Shown here in pieces: positions 32,814 through 45,400 of a DNA stretch of 64,000 bases; position 1 is the first letter of the stretch; each line of letters starts with the position of its first letter. Origin of the DNA: Neospora caninum Liverpool (taxonomy: Eukaryota; Apicomplexa; Conoidasida; Eucoccidiorida; Sarcocystidae); the NCBI RefSeq assembly GCF_000208865.1, contig NC_018389.1, forward strand, positions 1,922,001 to 1,986,000, in the 5' to 3' direction. Under the pieces are notes generated by a model that saw only the letters and a list, made by a program, of their open reading frames with translations, was not told the origin of the DNA and did not search any database. The position numbers were made by a program, and so were the translations under genes.

Positions 32814-35248
32814 CTTTTCTCAGAGGTTCGCCTGGTCTATGCAGACCAATCGGCATTCCAGGGATTAACGCGCCTCCCAGCAATTTTCCCATCGCCATGA
32901 CTCCTCGATAGGCGTTGCGGTCGACGTGGGCAATTTGCATCTGGAGCGGGGCCTTCGCAGGCTCGGCCCCCGTCCCTGCCGCCGTCCCCGATGCGAGGCC
33001 AGACGAGTCAAGAGAAGAAGAGCGAGAGGCGTGTGCTTGTCGTTCGTGTGGCGACGGAAGTCTCATGATCGCATCGACGAGAGGGTCCATGGAGGAGACG
33101 AGAGAGGACGGTGTCAACCCGCTTTGCCGATTCAGAGCCGATGTGTACACGACCTGCACAGCGTTTTCAGAAGCGCCAAACACGCACAGCGCTGGCCACG
33201 CGCCTCGAATCCAAACGTCTCGGAACCGAGACGCGGCACGCCTTGAGATAGGCAGAAGCATCTCGCGTGCTGTCCCTTTCGCGTGCGGCGTCCCTTTCGC
33301 GTGCTGCATTCCTTTCTCCCTTGGCTTGTCGCGCGGTTTCGTCTTTGGCGGGAGCTCAGTCCGGCCCCGCCTGTCTCACCTCGAACTCTGCCTGTTCCTC
33401 TGTGGCGTCGAGTTGGAGGAACAGATCGAAAACCTGAGCAGAGACGTCTCTGCATGCAACACCCAGAAGCGAGGTCAACGCTACGCAGCTTCTCAGCCGA
33501 AATCGTGGCCCGCCAAGGGAACACACAGCGCGGCGCGCCCCTCGGGAGCTCGCCTTTTCTGCGGAGTCTTCACGGCTTAGGGTTTTGCATCTTGCGTCTC
33601 TTTTCCTCCGAATCCAACTTCATTGTGTTTAAGAGGCAGAGGAAAAACGCGAGGGATGAAAGAAAGAGAGGGATGAAAGAAAGAGAGGGTTGAGAGAAAG
33701 AGGGGGTTGAGAGAAAGAGGGGGTTGAGAGAAAGAGGGGGTTGAGAAAAAGAGCGGGTTGAGAAAAAGAGAGGGTTGAGAAAAAGAGAGGTGTCGACATC
33801 GGTTTCTCCAGCGACGGCTGCGACGCCGGTCGAGCGGCAGCTGTGCAATCGAATCTCTTCTCTCTGCTGGAAAAAAAAGGAGGCTCTGCGCAAGAGTTCA
33901 GAGCATGCACGGCTTTTCGTGAGCACACACCGCGTCTGCATGCGCATTCTTTAGAGGAACTGGGCGACAGGTTAACGTGGAACCGTGACCTCGCTGGTGG
34001 CTGCGAAACGAATCGATCTTTGCGAAACCAGGCAATCGCGAGAGACAACTGCTCGTGGAAGACGGAGGGTGGGAGACAAGGAGGGCTCCGCGTACTCCAC
34101 GCAGCCGCGAAGAAACACAAAAAGAGCGGAAACCGCCTTCCCAACACATCTAGAGACTCGCCAAACCCCGACCATTCCTCAGTTCCCAGAGAGCTAAACA
34201 CAATTGTATACATATATACATGCATATACATATACATATATATACATGTATATATATATATATATATATACACATAAATATACATATATATATATATACA
34301 TATATATACATGTATATCAATATATTTACATATATAAATACATGTATATGTATATCTATATATATCTATATATATGTATATATATATATATATATATGTA
34401 TAAAGATATAGATGCGTTTTTGTGGACACTGTTTGTGTATATTTGGGGCCATGTGTCTGTCGATATGAACAGCGAGGAGAAGATGCAAGGGCGTGTGAGT
34501 ACGTGGCCTTTGCAGGTATCTCTCTCCGCAGTCATCAATATCGCCTACGGCGACAGGCTTTCGACCCCCCTCTGCGCCTGGTGACAGGCAGAGGGGAGGT
34601 AAAGGTTATCCAGGACCAAAAGAGGTGGTGACTGGGACTAGCGGTGGAAAGCACTCCATTCGGCAAAGCGACGCGCAAGTTCGGAAAAAAATTCGGAAAC
34701 GAAAAGAGCCTGGAAACTCACACAGGCCGCGCCGAAGTTCGGTCGACCTTGTTGACGACGACGACCGCACGCAGCCCTGCCTGCAGCGCCTTCTGCAAGA
34801 CCACGCGAGTTTGCGGTTTACACCCCTGCGGAGCCAGCAGGCAACACGCGCACTGGGTATTTTAGATCCTCCAGTGCATGCACGACCATGCAGGCACATC
34901 CCAACACACATAAATAAGTATACATAAATATATGAAAGTATAGATGAACATAAATATATATAAATGTATATGTCAATAGATGAAAGGAGATAGATGTACG
35001 TATACAGATCCGAGTAGAGAAGAGCGTTCGAAGGCCATACACGTCTATAGATAGATACAGGTAGATAGATACAGATTGATAAATAGATAGATACAGATAG
35101 ATAGATAGATAGATAGATAGATGGATAGATACAGATAGATAGATAGATACAGATAGATGGATAGATAGATAGATACAGATAGATAGATAGATGGATACAG
35201 ATAGATAGATAGATTGATAAATAGATAGATAGATAGATGGATAGATAC

Positions 35249-35288
<40 letters not shown>

Positions 35289-38259
35289 GGATACAGATAG
35301 ATAGATAGATTGATAAATAGATAGATAGATAGATGGATAGATACAGATAGATAGATGGATACAGATAGATAGATGGATAGATACAGATAGATAGATGGAT
35401 ACAGATAGATAGATGGATAGATACAGATAGATAGATAGATGGATAGATACAGATAGATAGATACAGATAGATAGATACAGATAGATAGAAAGAAAAAAAC
35501 GGAGACATGCAGTGAGAAGCGTCCACAGAAGAAAAAGATGCAGAGCTGAGCAGGTGTGTGCTGTAGCGCACTGAGATGTATTTGAGGACGAGTCGAGGCA
35601 CGAGGAAGAAAGACGCTTCAGGGAAAGACAAATTTCAGGCAGGGAGAAACAGGGACAAGACGCCCTCTTGAGGGACATTCCGACGGAAAGCGTTTGAAAA
35701 AACAATTTGTGCCTCGCCTACCTCGACGGCGTCTACCACCAGCAGAACTCCGTCTGCCAAGTGCATGACTCTCTCGACTTCGCCGCTGAAATCCGCATGC
35801 CCTGAGACAGGAAGAAGAGACAGAAAAGAGAGAGAAAGGAAACGGCACGTGCGCATTCCAGGAAGGCCAAAAACGCGACGAGTCGGCGCGAGGTGCCGTC
35901 GGGACAGCTAAAGCACGAGAGACGCAAAGAAGGAAACAGGAATGAAACAGAAGAAACCCAGCATAAGAGAACCCAAACAGAAGAAACGCAAAAGGGGACA
36001 GACGCGAACAGTAGAGAGACGGGGAGACAATTCGCGCCGGGAAGTGCCGAACGCTGCGACCGACCTGGGGTATCAATGATGTTGACTTTCCTTCCATCCT
36101 TGAAGCGGAGCGAACACACTTTGGCAGTAATTGTGATGCCGCGTTCTTTCTCGAGCTGGCCTGTGTCCATCATCCGCTGCATGCTCTGGAAAGAAAGCAG
36201 TCGACAAAGCTCGCCGGGGTTTGCGGGAGTGAGTGGCCGACCAGAGAATGCCTCTCAGAGAGTGAAGCACGCTGACCGAGAAGAACAGCGACAATCCTCT
36301 CTCGCGCCTCTTTCCCTCTCCCCGCGCCTTCGTCTCTCAGCATTCCAGATTCGCCCCCCTCTCTTGTTCACACTGTCTCCCTTCCCTCGGCTCTCGAGCT
36401 CCCCGCTTGCCGCCAGGTCTTTTCTCTAAACATAAGAAAACCTCTTCGTCAGTCTTTCTCCCCTTCTTTCCGTTCTTCCTTCTTTTCTTCCTTCTTCCCA
36501 TTCTTCCTTCTTTTCTTTCGTCCTTCTTTTCTTTCTCCCTTCTTTTCTTTCTTCCCTTCTCATCCAGGCCCCAGCTGTCTCTGCGTCTCTGCTCGTTCGT
36601 TTTCTTCTCTCGCACACGTGCCTTTCTCTTTTCGAGGTCCCAGCTGGTTTTCAAGTCGCAGGCGGACTGGAGCTCCGCAGCGTGGACGAGGAGGGCGTCC
36701 ACGAGCGTCGTCTTTCCGTGGTCGACATGCGCGACGATTGCGACGTTCCGCAGATTGCCTTCCGGTCTTTGGCCTGTCTCGCTCCCTGCGGCCGCCGGCG
36801 AGACAGCAAACAGGGCGGAGTCTGTAGGCGCCGAGACAGCCGAGTAACGCACTTCGCATGCAGGACCTGCTGGCGAGAGAGGGGCCGACGCGTTCGACCT
36901 CCGGGCAAACTTCCGAGAACGAGCGCGAAGAAGCAAAGAAGACAGAGAAGAAGACTGCGAAGACGACCGAGAAAAAGACTGAGGAAGAAACAGCGAAGAA
37001 CGAGAAGAAGATTCAGGAGACCGCGAAGACAGAGGAGACATAGAGAGGAAGGGAGGCGCACGCGAGCTCCAGGGGGCGACTGCCGAGGGAGAGGCGCGGG
37101 AAAACGGACGAGACGTAGCGCCCGCATGTTGCGCAGCTGCATGCGCGGCGGTTTCTTTGGGCATGAGCCTCTGGGAGACGGAGGCAGCCCCGCAGGAGAG
37201 AGAGGGCCCGAGCGGCGAAGACGAGAGGAAACAAGGCGAGAAGAAAGAAGGGTGGGGTGCGCAGTGCGGCGGACAAGAGGGAGAGACCGGAGAGGAAAGG
37301 GGACAGGCAGAGACAGCCACAGAGAGGACGAGCAGGAGGAGGATGGAGCAGGGAACGGCGAGCGGAGAAGCGCGAGGGAGAGAACGTCTCGAGAGAGGTC
37401 CACGCAGCGCCTTCCAACAGCTCGACACCGCATGCCTACTCCGAGAACACTCCTCGCTCCGCTCGGTCCTCTCAGAGAAGAGAGAAGACGACAGCGAGAA
37501 AGCGCGCAGAGAAGCACTCAAAGAACAGCACCAACGCGAGGAACGCGTGAGGGTGGGAGACAAAGAAACGGAGCGAGGCCGCGAGGACGCAGCCCGCGAG
37601 GAAGCGGAGGCGCCTGAGCAGGGCGAGGGGCCGACAGGGAAGAGAGCGTCGAGTTTGGGAGCGCGCACAGAAGGTCGAGTCGAACCTCTCGGAGGTTTTC
37701 TTCTCTTTCCCGTAGAGGGAGGCTTCCGCGTTTCGCTTCTGAGGCGGCGAGAGCCTCCGAAGTTCAACTTCCGCCCTGCCAGGCGACGCGCTACAGGCTT
37801 TCTTCGGCAGGCGCGAAACGAAAACGAAGGACACCCAACGGAACAGGCAGATGAGGAAAACAGCGGGTCTGCACTGGAAGAAGAGGAAGAGAACACAGGA
37901 GAGGAGAGAGAGGGCGATGGAAGCTCAGGGTGCGGATGTCGAGAGGCAGCCCGCGCCTCTTTGTCTGAAGATCTTCGCGTCCGAGAGGGTTTCTTTAACT
38001 TTGGCAAATGGAAAGTTGGGTCAAGTGCTTCCTTCTGGAAAGTCTCACAGTGCCCGGATGCAGGCGCCACGGCGGAAGCGCAGAAACCGCCAGCAACTCC
38101 AGAGACAGAAAGCGAACAACGTGAAGAAACGCCAGGCGGAGGAGAGCAAAAGAGAGAAGAAGACCGCGACTCGGTGAAGATCGGCGAGGTGGAGGTGAGC
38201 GGGACGGAGAGCGCTCCCGCTGCGACGGGAGCCTCTTCCATGTTTGTCGCCAGTCTCAT
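32814..38259 (-). CDS. typA: TypA/BipA-type translational GTPase, probably apicoplast; 3' part missing
   Basis: Ribosome-associated GTPase of the EF-G superfamily. Six minus-strand exons keep phase: 36616-38259, 36065-36185, 35722-35801, 34722-34825, 33380-33449 and 32814-33153, about 820 aa so far. Motifs are G1 AHVDHGKTT at 510-518, switch [15 protein letters not shown]3 DTPGHADF, G4 NKVDR, then TypA-specific [11 protein letters not shown] and the start of domain II. Domain II is cut after GEPLRK by a weak donor; domains III, V and the C-terminus are absent, likely lost in the gap. The N-terminus is extended by 500 residues. It has a hydrophobic segment at 299-319 followed by 170 Ser/Arg/Pro/Ala-rich residues, which resembles a signal plus transit peptide for the apicoplast preceded by extra sequence. 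TypA in bacteria and plastids supports ribosomes under stress. The exon 1 donor (GTGTGC) is not ideal. An alternative ATG lies at 38241. Divergent from BOP1. Confidence 0.92.
33655..33790. repeat. 18-base minisatellite in TypA intron
   Basis: Tandem copies of a TTGAGAGAAAGAGGGGGT-like unit, about seven in number, drifting towards TTGAGAAAAAGAG forms on the right. It lies in the intron between TypA exons 4 and 5. Confidence 0.85.
34203..34410. repeat. AT-rich (ATATAC)n tract in TypA intron
   Basis: TATATACATG and TATA units for about 200 bases in the same TypA intron as the 18-base minisatellite. Confidence 0.85.
34912..35490. repeat. GATA microsatellite in TypA intron
   Basis: A long array of GATAGATA and GATACAGATAGA units; the cleanest part is 35040-35490. 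It fills most of the intron between TypA exons 3 and 4. Confidence 0.95.
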
Positions 38260-39461
38260 GTTTTCCGTGGGCGACTTTTCAGACTGTTCAGCCCGTCTTT
38301 GTGCTTCTCGGCGCGTTCGGAACGGACGGGAGGTCTTTTACCCGAAGCTGGAAGAGTGTCCGCTGCAGGGAGAGAAAGCACTCGAGGAAACGACGGCAGT
38401 GAAAGGAACGCGAAGAGGAAACGATGGCAGCTGGGAGCTGCGGAAAAAGGAGACAGCACGAATTGAAGCGCCGCGCGAGAGAGACAAGACGAAGACGTGA
38501 CGGGGCTTGTTGTTGCGAGAGTCGAGCGCGAGAAAACGCAAGGCGGCTCTGAAAAAACGAGAAGTCTGGAGAGGTTCGAGAACCGTCTCGAGCATCCCCG
38601 TCCAGAGAGAAAAGAGAATGCGTCCTCGGTTTCTTCTCTGCTGTCGTTCGTCCACGCGTTTGTGTCGGCTCGAGAGGAAGTTCTCCTGCCCTACGTCCGT
38701 GTGTGTCTCTGTGTGTGTGTGTGTCCTCCCTCTCCTCCTCGGCCTTTTTTTGTCACAAGAAGCTTTGAAGAGCATCTGCGTCGGTGAAAAGTCGGTCCAG
38801 ATGCGGAGACGCGTCTCGACTTCAGGCGTCTCGGGCAGGGTGTCCTGCCTCGCGTGTGTCTGAAGCGTGGATGACCGTGGACCAGACGGGCTGTCCCTCT
38901 CGCTCTTCTTGTCGCGCTTCTCAGATACACACTCTGAGAGTGCTCCGAGAGATCAAGAAAGAGAGACACACACTGCGGACACTCACTCTCGCTCGCGCAG
39001 AGAGACGGTCAATTTGAGCGAAAAGACGCCGCGAAAAGAAACCGCATGCAGAGCGCAGCGCGCGGCGGCGCTTTCATGTCTCGACACCGGACCCATCGAC
39101 GCTGTGGGGCCGACGATGGCGCGTGAGAAAACCCTGAAAAGCGTTTTTCCTTGATTCCCTGCTCTTGGCTTTTTACCGGCTGTGTCTTCGGAAAGCGAAA
39201 GACGGCAACGGGGACGCGCAGCGCGACGAGCCTGGAGGCGAAAACGGAGGGCGGCTGCTCTCGAGTGTCGCGCAGCTCGCAGTTTCTTCTCGCAAGCGCC
39301 GCGATCTTTGTGGAGAAACGGCCATTTTTCTTGTCGCCAGCAGACAGAAAACAGCTGAAGAGAGGCGAGACGGCGGGGGCGTCAATCTCAGGGCGAAAAA
39401 CACTCCGACGCGAGGGAATACAGCCGCGTTTTCTCTCTCGGTGACGCAGGCGGCGGACAAG
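38260..39461. promoter_or_regulatory. Shared 5' region of divergent TypA and BOP1 genes
   Basis: TypA starts at 38259 (minus) and BOP1 at 39462 (plus), so about 1.2 kb must serve both. It contains five GAGACG cores: a back-to-back pair making the perfect palindrome GAGACGCGTCTC at 38806-38817, one reversed at 38827-38832, and forward copies at 39002-39007 and 39367-39372. GAGACG words are established in promoters of Toxoplasma genes such as those for dense-granule proteins. Functional use here is inferred. A (GT)n run lies near 38700-38722. Confidence 0.55.
38806..38817. promoter_or_regulatory. Palindromic GAGACG pair
   Basis: The 12 bases GAGACGCGTCTC read the same on both strands, placing two GAGACG cores back to back near the middle of the TypA/BOP1 divergent promoter region. 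The symmetry could let one site serve both directions. Confidence 0.5.
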
Positions 39462-42400
39462 ATGAAAGAGCTTCGGCCGCGATCTGCGGAGGGCGTCGGT
39501 CCCGGACGGAAGGCTGCAGTGAAGGCGCGAGCGAGGAGACAGACTGCGGCAGTTGCGGAACCTCCAGCTTCGGAGGCGAGCGATTTCCTTTCAGACGAAG
39601 AAGCGGCACCAGAGCAAGCAAGTTTGCCGGGGGAGCGCGGCGCGCTGAGAAAAGGCATCCCGAGGAAAGGAAGCAAGCCACAGGACTCCGAGGAGGTACG
39701 AGAAGAAACAGACGAAGAGAAAGGCGATGAGACAGGCACAACGACAAACTCCGAGGAGGACGGAAGGACCAGCGAAGAAGAAGACGAAGAAGAGGATGAG
39801 GAGGAGGATGAGGAAGTAGAGGATGAGGAAGTAGAGGAAGAAGACGATGAGGAAGAGGAAGAAGAGGAAGCAGAGGAAGGGGATGAGGAAGAAGACGATG
39901 AGGAAGAAGAGGAAGAGGAAGAGGTAAAAGAAGATGAGAGCGAAGGGGAGGCCGAGACGGCGGGGGCCGATTTTGAGGACGAACTGGAAGTTGAAGAGGC
40001 AGAAGCACGGAACGCTGTGCGTTCTCAAGCGCCACGGCGTGCTGCGTCTGCCTCTCGCTCTCCGCTCTCTGCCGGCGGCGCTTCGGTCAGTGGCAAGGCA
40101 GGCAAACGGAAGGAGCAGAGAGAGACCGCCGTAGCGGAGACAGGCGAGTCGGAAGGAGACGGCTCTGGGAAGCGGAGGGAGAACGAGGAAACGAACGCGG
40201 AGGGCCGCGCAAATCGCCTGAGAAGATTCGAGAGACTCCTCGAGGTCCCCAACCCGATGGAGGGATCCGACGATCTTCTCTCTGACGAGGACGAAGACGA
40301 CAACCGAATCGGCAATGTCCCCTTGTGGTGGTATGAGAAGTACGATCACATCGGTACGTTTCTTGAATCTTTTCTCGCTCTCGAAAGCGGCGCAGACAGC
40401 CGGGCGACCTGCCGGTGGAGACGGCGCTCGTGAGCGCATGCGTTTGGTTTTCTTTTCCTTTCCAAAATTGAAACACCTCTTTCTGAGAGAGGGAGAGGCT
40501 TCTGCGGTTCACCCGCGGACCGAAGCGAAAACACATCTTGAGGCAGCGAAGTCGACACATGCAAAAGCTGGACCCAGAGCGAGAGACACGCTGGCCGCCC
40601 GGTGGACGTTCACCGGGAATGGCCGTAGCAGCAAAGATGAGGAGCTCGGGGAATCGAAACGAACAGACAAATCAGCGTAGCAAGGCATAGAAACCTGGCC
40701 ACATGGCGGCAAGCAACTTGGACGGAATGTATACAAAGCGGATACCAGCACGGTCATATCATTATCTGTATTTAGAGATGCGTATCTGAAGATATAGAGA
40801 GATGTATATGTACACTTTTTTGTAGCTATTCTGCTCCAGATGCATTTCGTCATGTGCGCATGTGTGTCCACATCCGTTTGAGGACAAGGAGTGATTCAAC
40901 ACAGATAATAACGAGGCGCGACAGAGCGGCCAGGAATGTGGAGAAGACGATGTGCGTCTGCATGCGGTCCTGAGAAACGCGTGGCGATCGCCGCGAAACA
41001 ACCCCTGAGGCGCCAAGGACATACCTGATCGGCCATCGTTCATTCACATGTGTCTATCTTTGTAAATATTCTTTCAAGTTTGACTGTAAACGTGTGTCAA
41101 AGTATGTGCATATGTTATGAATATGTAAAATGCATACAAATATATCGGTTTTCTTTCAGCAGGCGTGAGCATGTGTGTGGGCGTGGTGTGGCGCTTCGCC
41201 CGCGTTTGCATTTTGGCGCGTTCCTCGACGAGCCTCATCGCTGGCTTCGGGGTTGTGCGCATGCGGTCTGCTCCAGGCTACGACAAAGATGGTCAGCGGA
41301 TCGTGAAGCAGCTCTCGTCCTCTGCAGTCGACAGGCTCCTGGCGAAGGACGACCCGGACGGTTGGCGAACCATCGTGGATGTGAAGAACAACAAGAAATA
41401 CCGCCTCACAGACACCGATCTGGAGGTACGCGCGGGCCAGCACCGGGATGAGTGAGAGACATGGCCGAGGACGAAGCGCCTGAAAGTTTCCCGAAAGTGT
41501 CGAATTGCAGATGTGGCAAAAATGCGCCGCGATCCCAAACTCCCTACCTCTCGGGCGCCGATTTCCTTTCAACGCCGCCGGGGGGCCGACGGTCGTTTTC
41601 CAGTCTGAAGGATTGCGCTGTTTCTACTTGCCTTCCTTTCCTAAGAATACTTTTTCGCTGCGTCTTTGGTTTCGTTTCGTAGATTATTCGCCGCATTCGA
41701 AGCGGCGCCTTCCCTGCGCCGAGCCACGACGACGAGGAAGTTCTTGTCGAGTCCGACCTCGAGGACAGGTGAGGCAAAGAGGGTTTAGGCTGCAGTTTCC
41801 CTGCGAAAGACGGCTTAGCGATTCAAAGGAAAGTCGCCGTGGCGTTCCTCGCTCTCTTCAGGGTGAAACAGCCCGTCTCGCCGTTAGTCACGCCGGTCCG
41901 CCGGTGTCGCTCGCGCCGCGTGTGCGTCTGTTCGTCTCTCCAAACCGTCCCTCTTTCGCCGTCCCTCTTTCGCCGTCCCTCTTTCGCTCTTTCGCGGCCT
42001 GATCTCCTGTCGCTTCTCGCGAGGCGGGAGACACAACTCAGCAAACGCTAGGATGGTCAGGCGGCCCCGTCGGCGGGCTGTGTGGCTTGTTCCCAGTGCG
42101 ACTCCAGGGGGTTTCCCCACGCACCGCTTGGCTGGCGTGTACACATGAAGGGAAGCGGACGACCGCGAGCGCTCTTTTCAGGTGTCTCCTGCGGCGCGCC
42201 TTGCGTCGTGCCCCGCCTCGCACGCCAGCACACAGTGGGTTACTGTCTTTTTATGGAGACGCGAACGCGTTTTGCTTCCTGTATCCGTCCTGCGCCTTTT
42301 CGTCTCTGCTCCCAACGGCGGATCGTCGCGCTCGTCTGCTTGTTTGCCTCCGCGCAGCATCTTCCCGATGCACAACAAGCCGGTGCCGAAGAGCCGGTTC

Positions 42401-45400
42401 CTGCCTTCCAAGCACGAGCAAAAGAAAATCACGCACCTGGTGCGCCTCATTCGCTCGGGGCAGCTGCTGAAGGAGGCGCAGCTGCAGCGCGAGAAGGAGG
42501 CTCCGGCCGTCTTCGATCTGTGGGGAACGAGTGTGTACGTGGACCGGAGCGGCGAGGAGAAACGCAGAAAGGGAGCACCCGTCTCGCTGCCTGCGCCCAA
42601 ACTGGTCCTCCCCGGACACGCTGAGAGCTACAACCCGCCGGAGGAATTCCTCTTCACCGAAGCGGTAAGCGAAAAAAGCCGAGGCAAAAACAGAGGCGAA
42701 ACGCGACGTGCGGGGCCGCACGCACGCCCCAGACTCCAGGGGGAGAGAAAGATACCTTTGGGCCTAAAAGAGAGAGGCAATGTCAGTCCACAGGCTGCGC
42801 CACACACGTCGTTTTCGACGCAGGCCAGTCGAGAGAGAAAGGGACGGCTTCCACAATCAGCAGGGGTCTGCCGTCGCACTCGAAGCCGATTGGCGTCGGT
42901 GAGAGGATGCCGGGCGTGTCCCCGTGGGTTCCGGTTCTCGACTTTCTTTCTCGTTTGGTGAGCCTTGCGTTCAGGAGAAGAAGGAGTGGGAAGCCATGGC
43001 CCCAGAAGACCGGCCTCTCGCGTTCCTGCCCCAGAAGAGCTCCGCCCTCCGGCTGGTCGGAGCGTACAAGAACCTTCTTCTTGAAAGGTGAATGTTTTTC
43101 CGTGCCTGCACGCTCCTCTCGACGTGTTTCGCCTCTGCGTCGACGCGGTGTCCGGACGCGGCTTCTTCGCGCCCCGCCGTGCGGCGCTTGTTTCTCGCGG
43201 ACCTCCGCCCGCCGCTCTCCCTCCCCCCGTTTCCGTCTGTTTCCCCGTCGTGGCTGTCCGCAGAGTCTCCAGGGCGTGTGCGGCGTGTGGGTTTCTTCCT
43301 CGCCTCCGCGAACTGGCCCAGGCCAGCTGTCGCGCTAGGTCGCTTTCCATCTTTTGTTTCCTCAGTTCGGTCTCGCCTGCAGGCTGCGGCTGGTGCTTTC
43401 CTCAGGTTCAATCGGTGCCTCGATCTGTATCTCTGCCCGCGCTCGCTGAAAATGGCGATGAACGTCGACCCTGAGTCGCTGCTTCCGCAGCTGCCTTCTG
43501 CGAGTGAACTCCGCCCGTTCCCGACGCACCGCCGGGTCGACTACCTGCCTTTGTCGCTCTACGCGCAGTTCGTGCCGCAGCCTCTGCCGCTCCACACGCT
43601 CTCGGAGGCTCGGCGGCGCGCTCGAGAGACAGGCGGAGCAGGCGGCGCGCCGGCGAGCGCAGGGATACGCGCCGGCGCCGGGGGCGACGCGGGGACGCAA
43701 GGCGAGGCGCGGGATCTGTTTGCGTGCTGCGTCGACGCGTCGGGCCAGTGGATCGCGGTGGGCGGGGCGGACAACACACTGCACGTCCTGGAGGTGTTGA
43801 CGGGGAAACGGTTCCTGTCTTTTCGCCTGCAGGCGCAAGTCACCGCGCTGGCCTTCCATCCTCGACTGCCGATCTTGGCGGCGGCCATTGAGGACCAGCT
43901 GTTGCTCACGGTCCTTGACTTGCCCCTGTTTGACCAGAAGAGCGTCGAGCAGCTGACGCATGCCCAGACGCAGGGCGCGGAGAGAAAGAAGAGACGGGCA
44001 TCAGGCGAAGGCGCCGACGAAGAGAGTCAACACGATTCGGAAGACGGAGACACGCGCCGCGCGGAACTCGCTGAAGCAAAGGCGCTGTTGCGGGTTCTCG
44101 AGGAGCCCGCGAGCGAGGACGAGGAAGAGAAAGAAGCCGAGAAGGACGAGCAGGAAGAAGACAAAGATCTAGGAGAGAAACGCAGGCAGCAAACCATGAA
44201 GGACGTCGGTGTGTGGAAGCAGATCGATGTGAAGGGAGTGGCTGCGCCTGCTGAGGCCGGAAGTCTTCAGAGCGAGAAAAAACGAGGGATGAGCCTTCTT
44301 CTCCAGGTGACGACGGGGAACGCAGAAAACCAGAAGCGCCAAAGGACAAAGGGAGCCGCAGCTGACGACGCGGACGAGACTGTCAGCGCGCCGCTAGGTG
44401 GCTTTCTCTGTGGAATCAGCATTCTCCACGACTCAACCATCCGAAGTCTGTCTTGGCACCACAAGGGTGAGCAAGCTGTCCGAAAAGAAAGGCGCGATGT
44501 CAGAGCGCCCCATTCACGGTACCGCGGTAGAGAGCACCGCTTTCTCTTTTCCGCCCTCATGTAGATCCCTGCACAAACACACACGCCTACCTGCCTAGAG
44601 ATATGGGATGTGTGCCACAAGGTGTGCGCTTGAAAGCTATCCTGCGTGGGCGTGCTTACGTGGACTTGTCGCTCTACAAGGGTGGTTCTCGTCTCCAGAC
44701 ATCTGTGGACGCGACTCGGGTACGCGAGACAAATGGACTGGCTGGTTGTCCACAAGCCTGGTTGAACGGAAGATGCACCAGGTAAAAGGCAGCTGGTGCG
44801 GCGCGGCGTCTGTGTCTCAGGGACGTACCTTATCGCCATGTGCCCGGGAAGCGCGTCTCCGTCTCAGCAGTGCTCGGTCCACAGCCTTGCGAAGCAGAAA
44901 ACAATTCATCCGATTCGTCGGGCAGCGGGAGGCCATATGAAGGCGGCAGTTTTCCACGCAACCAAACCCTGGTTGATTGTGGCGTACCACAAAGGCATTC
45001 GGTGAGAACGGGAGCAGGAGTGCGAAGGTCAGACCGTGTGTGCTCGCCGTCTTCGTGAACGCCACTCCGCAAGCACAGGTTTGGGTGCGGCGGCGTCGCG
45101 CGTTCACGAGTTGGTTCAGCACGGGCCGCCAGAGTCGCCCCCGTCGCGCAGAGAGGACGTGTGGGGAGACAGGCACATCGTAGACTGCGCTTCGAAGGTG
45201 GGGAGGCTGCACGTGCGTCGGGGCATGTAGTGGATCTGTTTCTTTCGCGGGTTCGTGGAAGTCAGTGAGCGCGTGGAAGATCTGGAATGACCCCGAAGGG
45301 TGCCCAGGAGGTGGGGCGCACACGGCCTTGCGCCGACGCAGGAAGCGGCTCCTGGGACTTCAGGATCCCTACTCCCCCTGCACGTGATGGGATTCTTTCC

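Noticed and set aside
34912..35490. Regular repeats that might suggest a CRISPR-like array
   Set aside because: Simple GATA microsatellite with no unique spacers, in a eukaryotic intron.
37157..38500. 447-residue plus-strand open frame opposite TypA exon 1
   Set aside because: It is the antisense shadow of the Ser/Arg-rich TypA leader. It has no family resemblance, and the minus frame leads without a break into the GTPase G1 motif.
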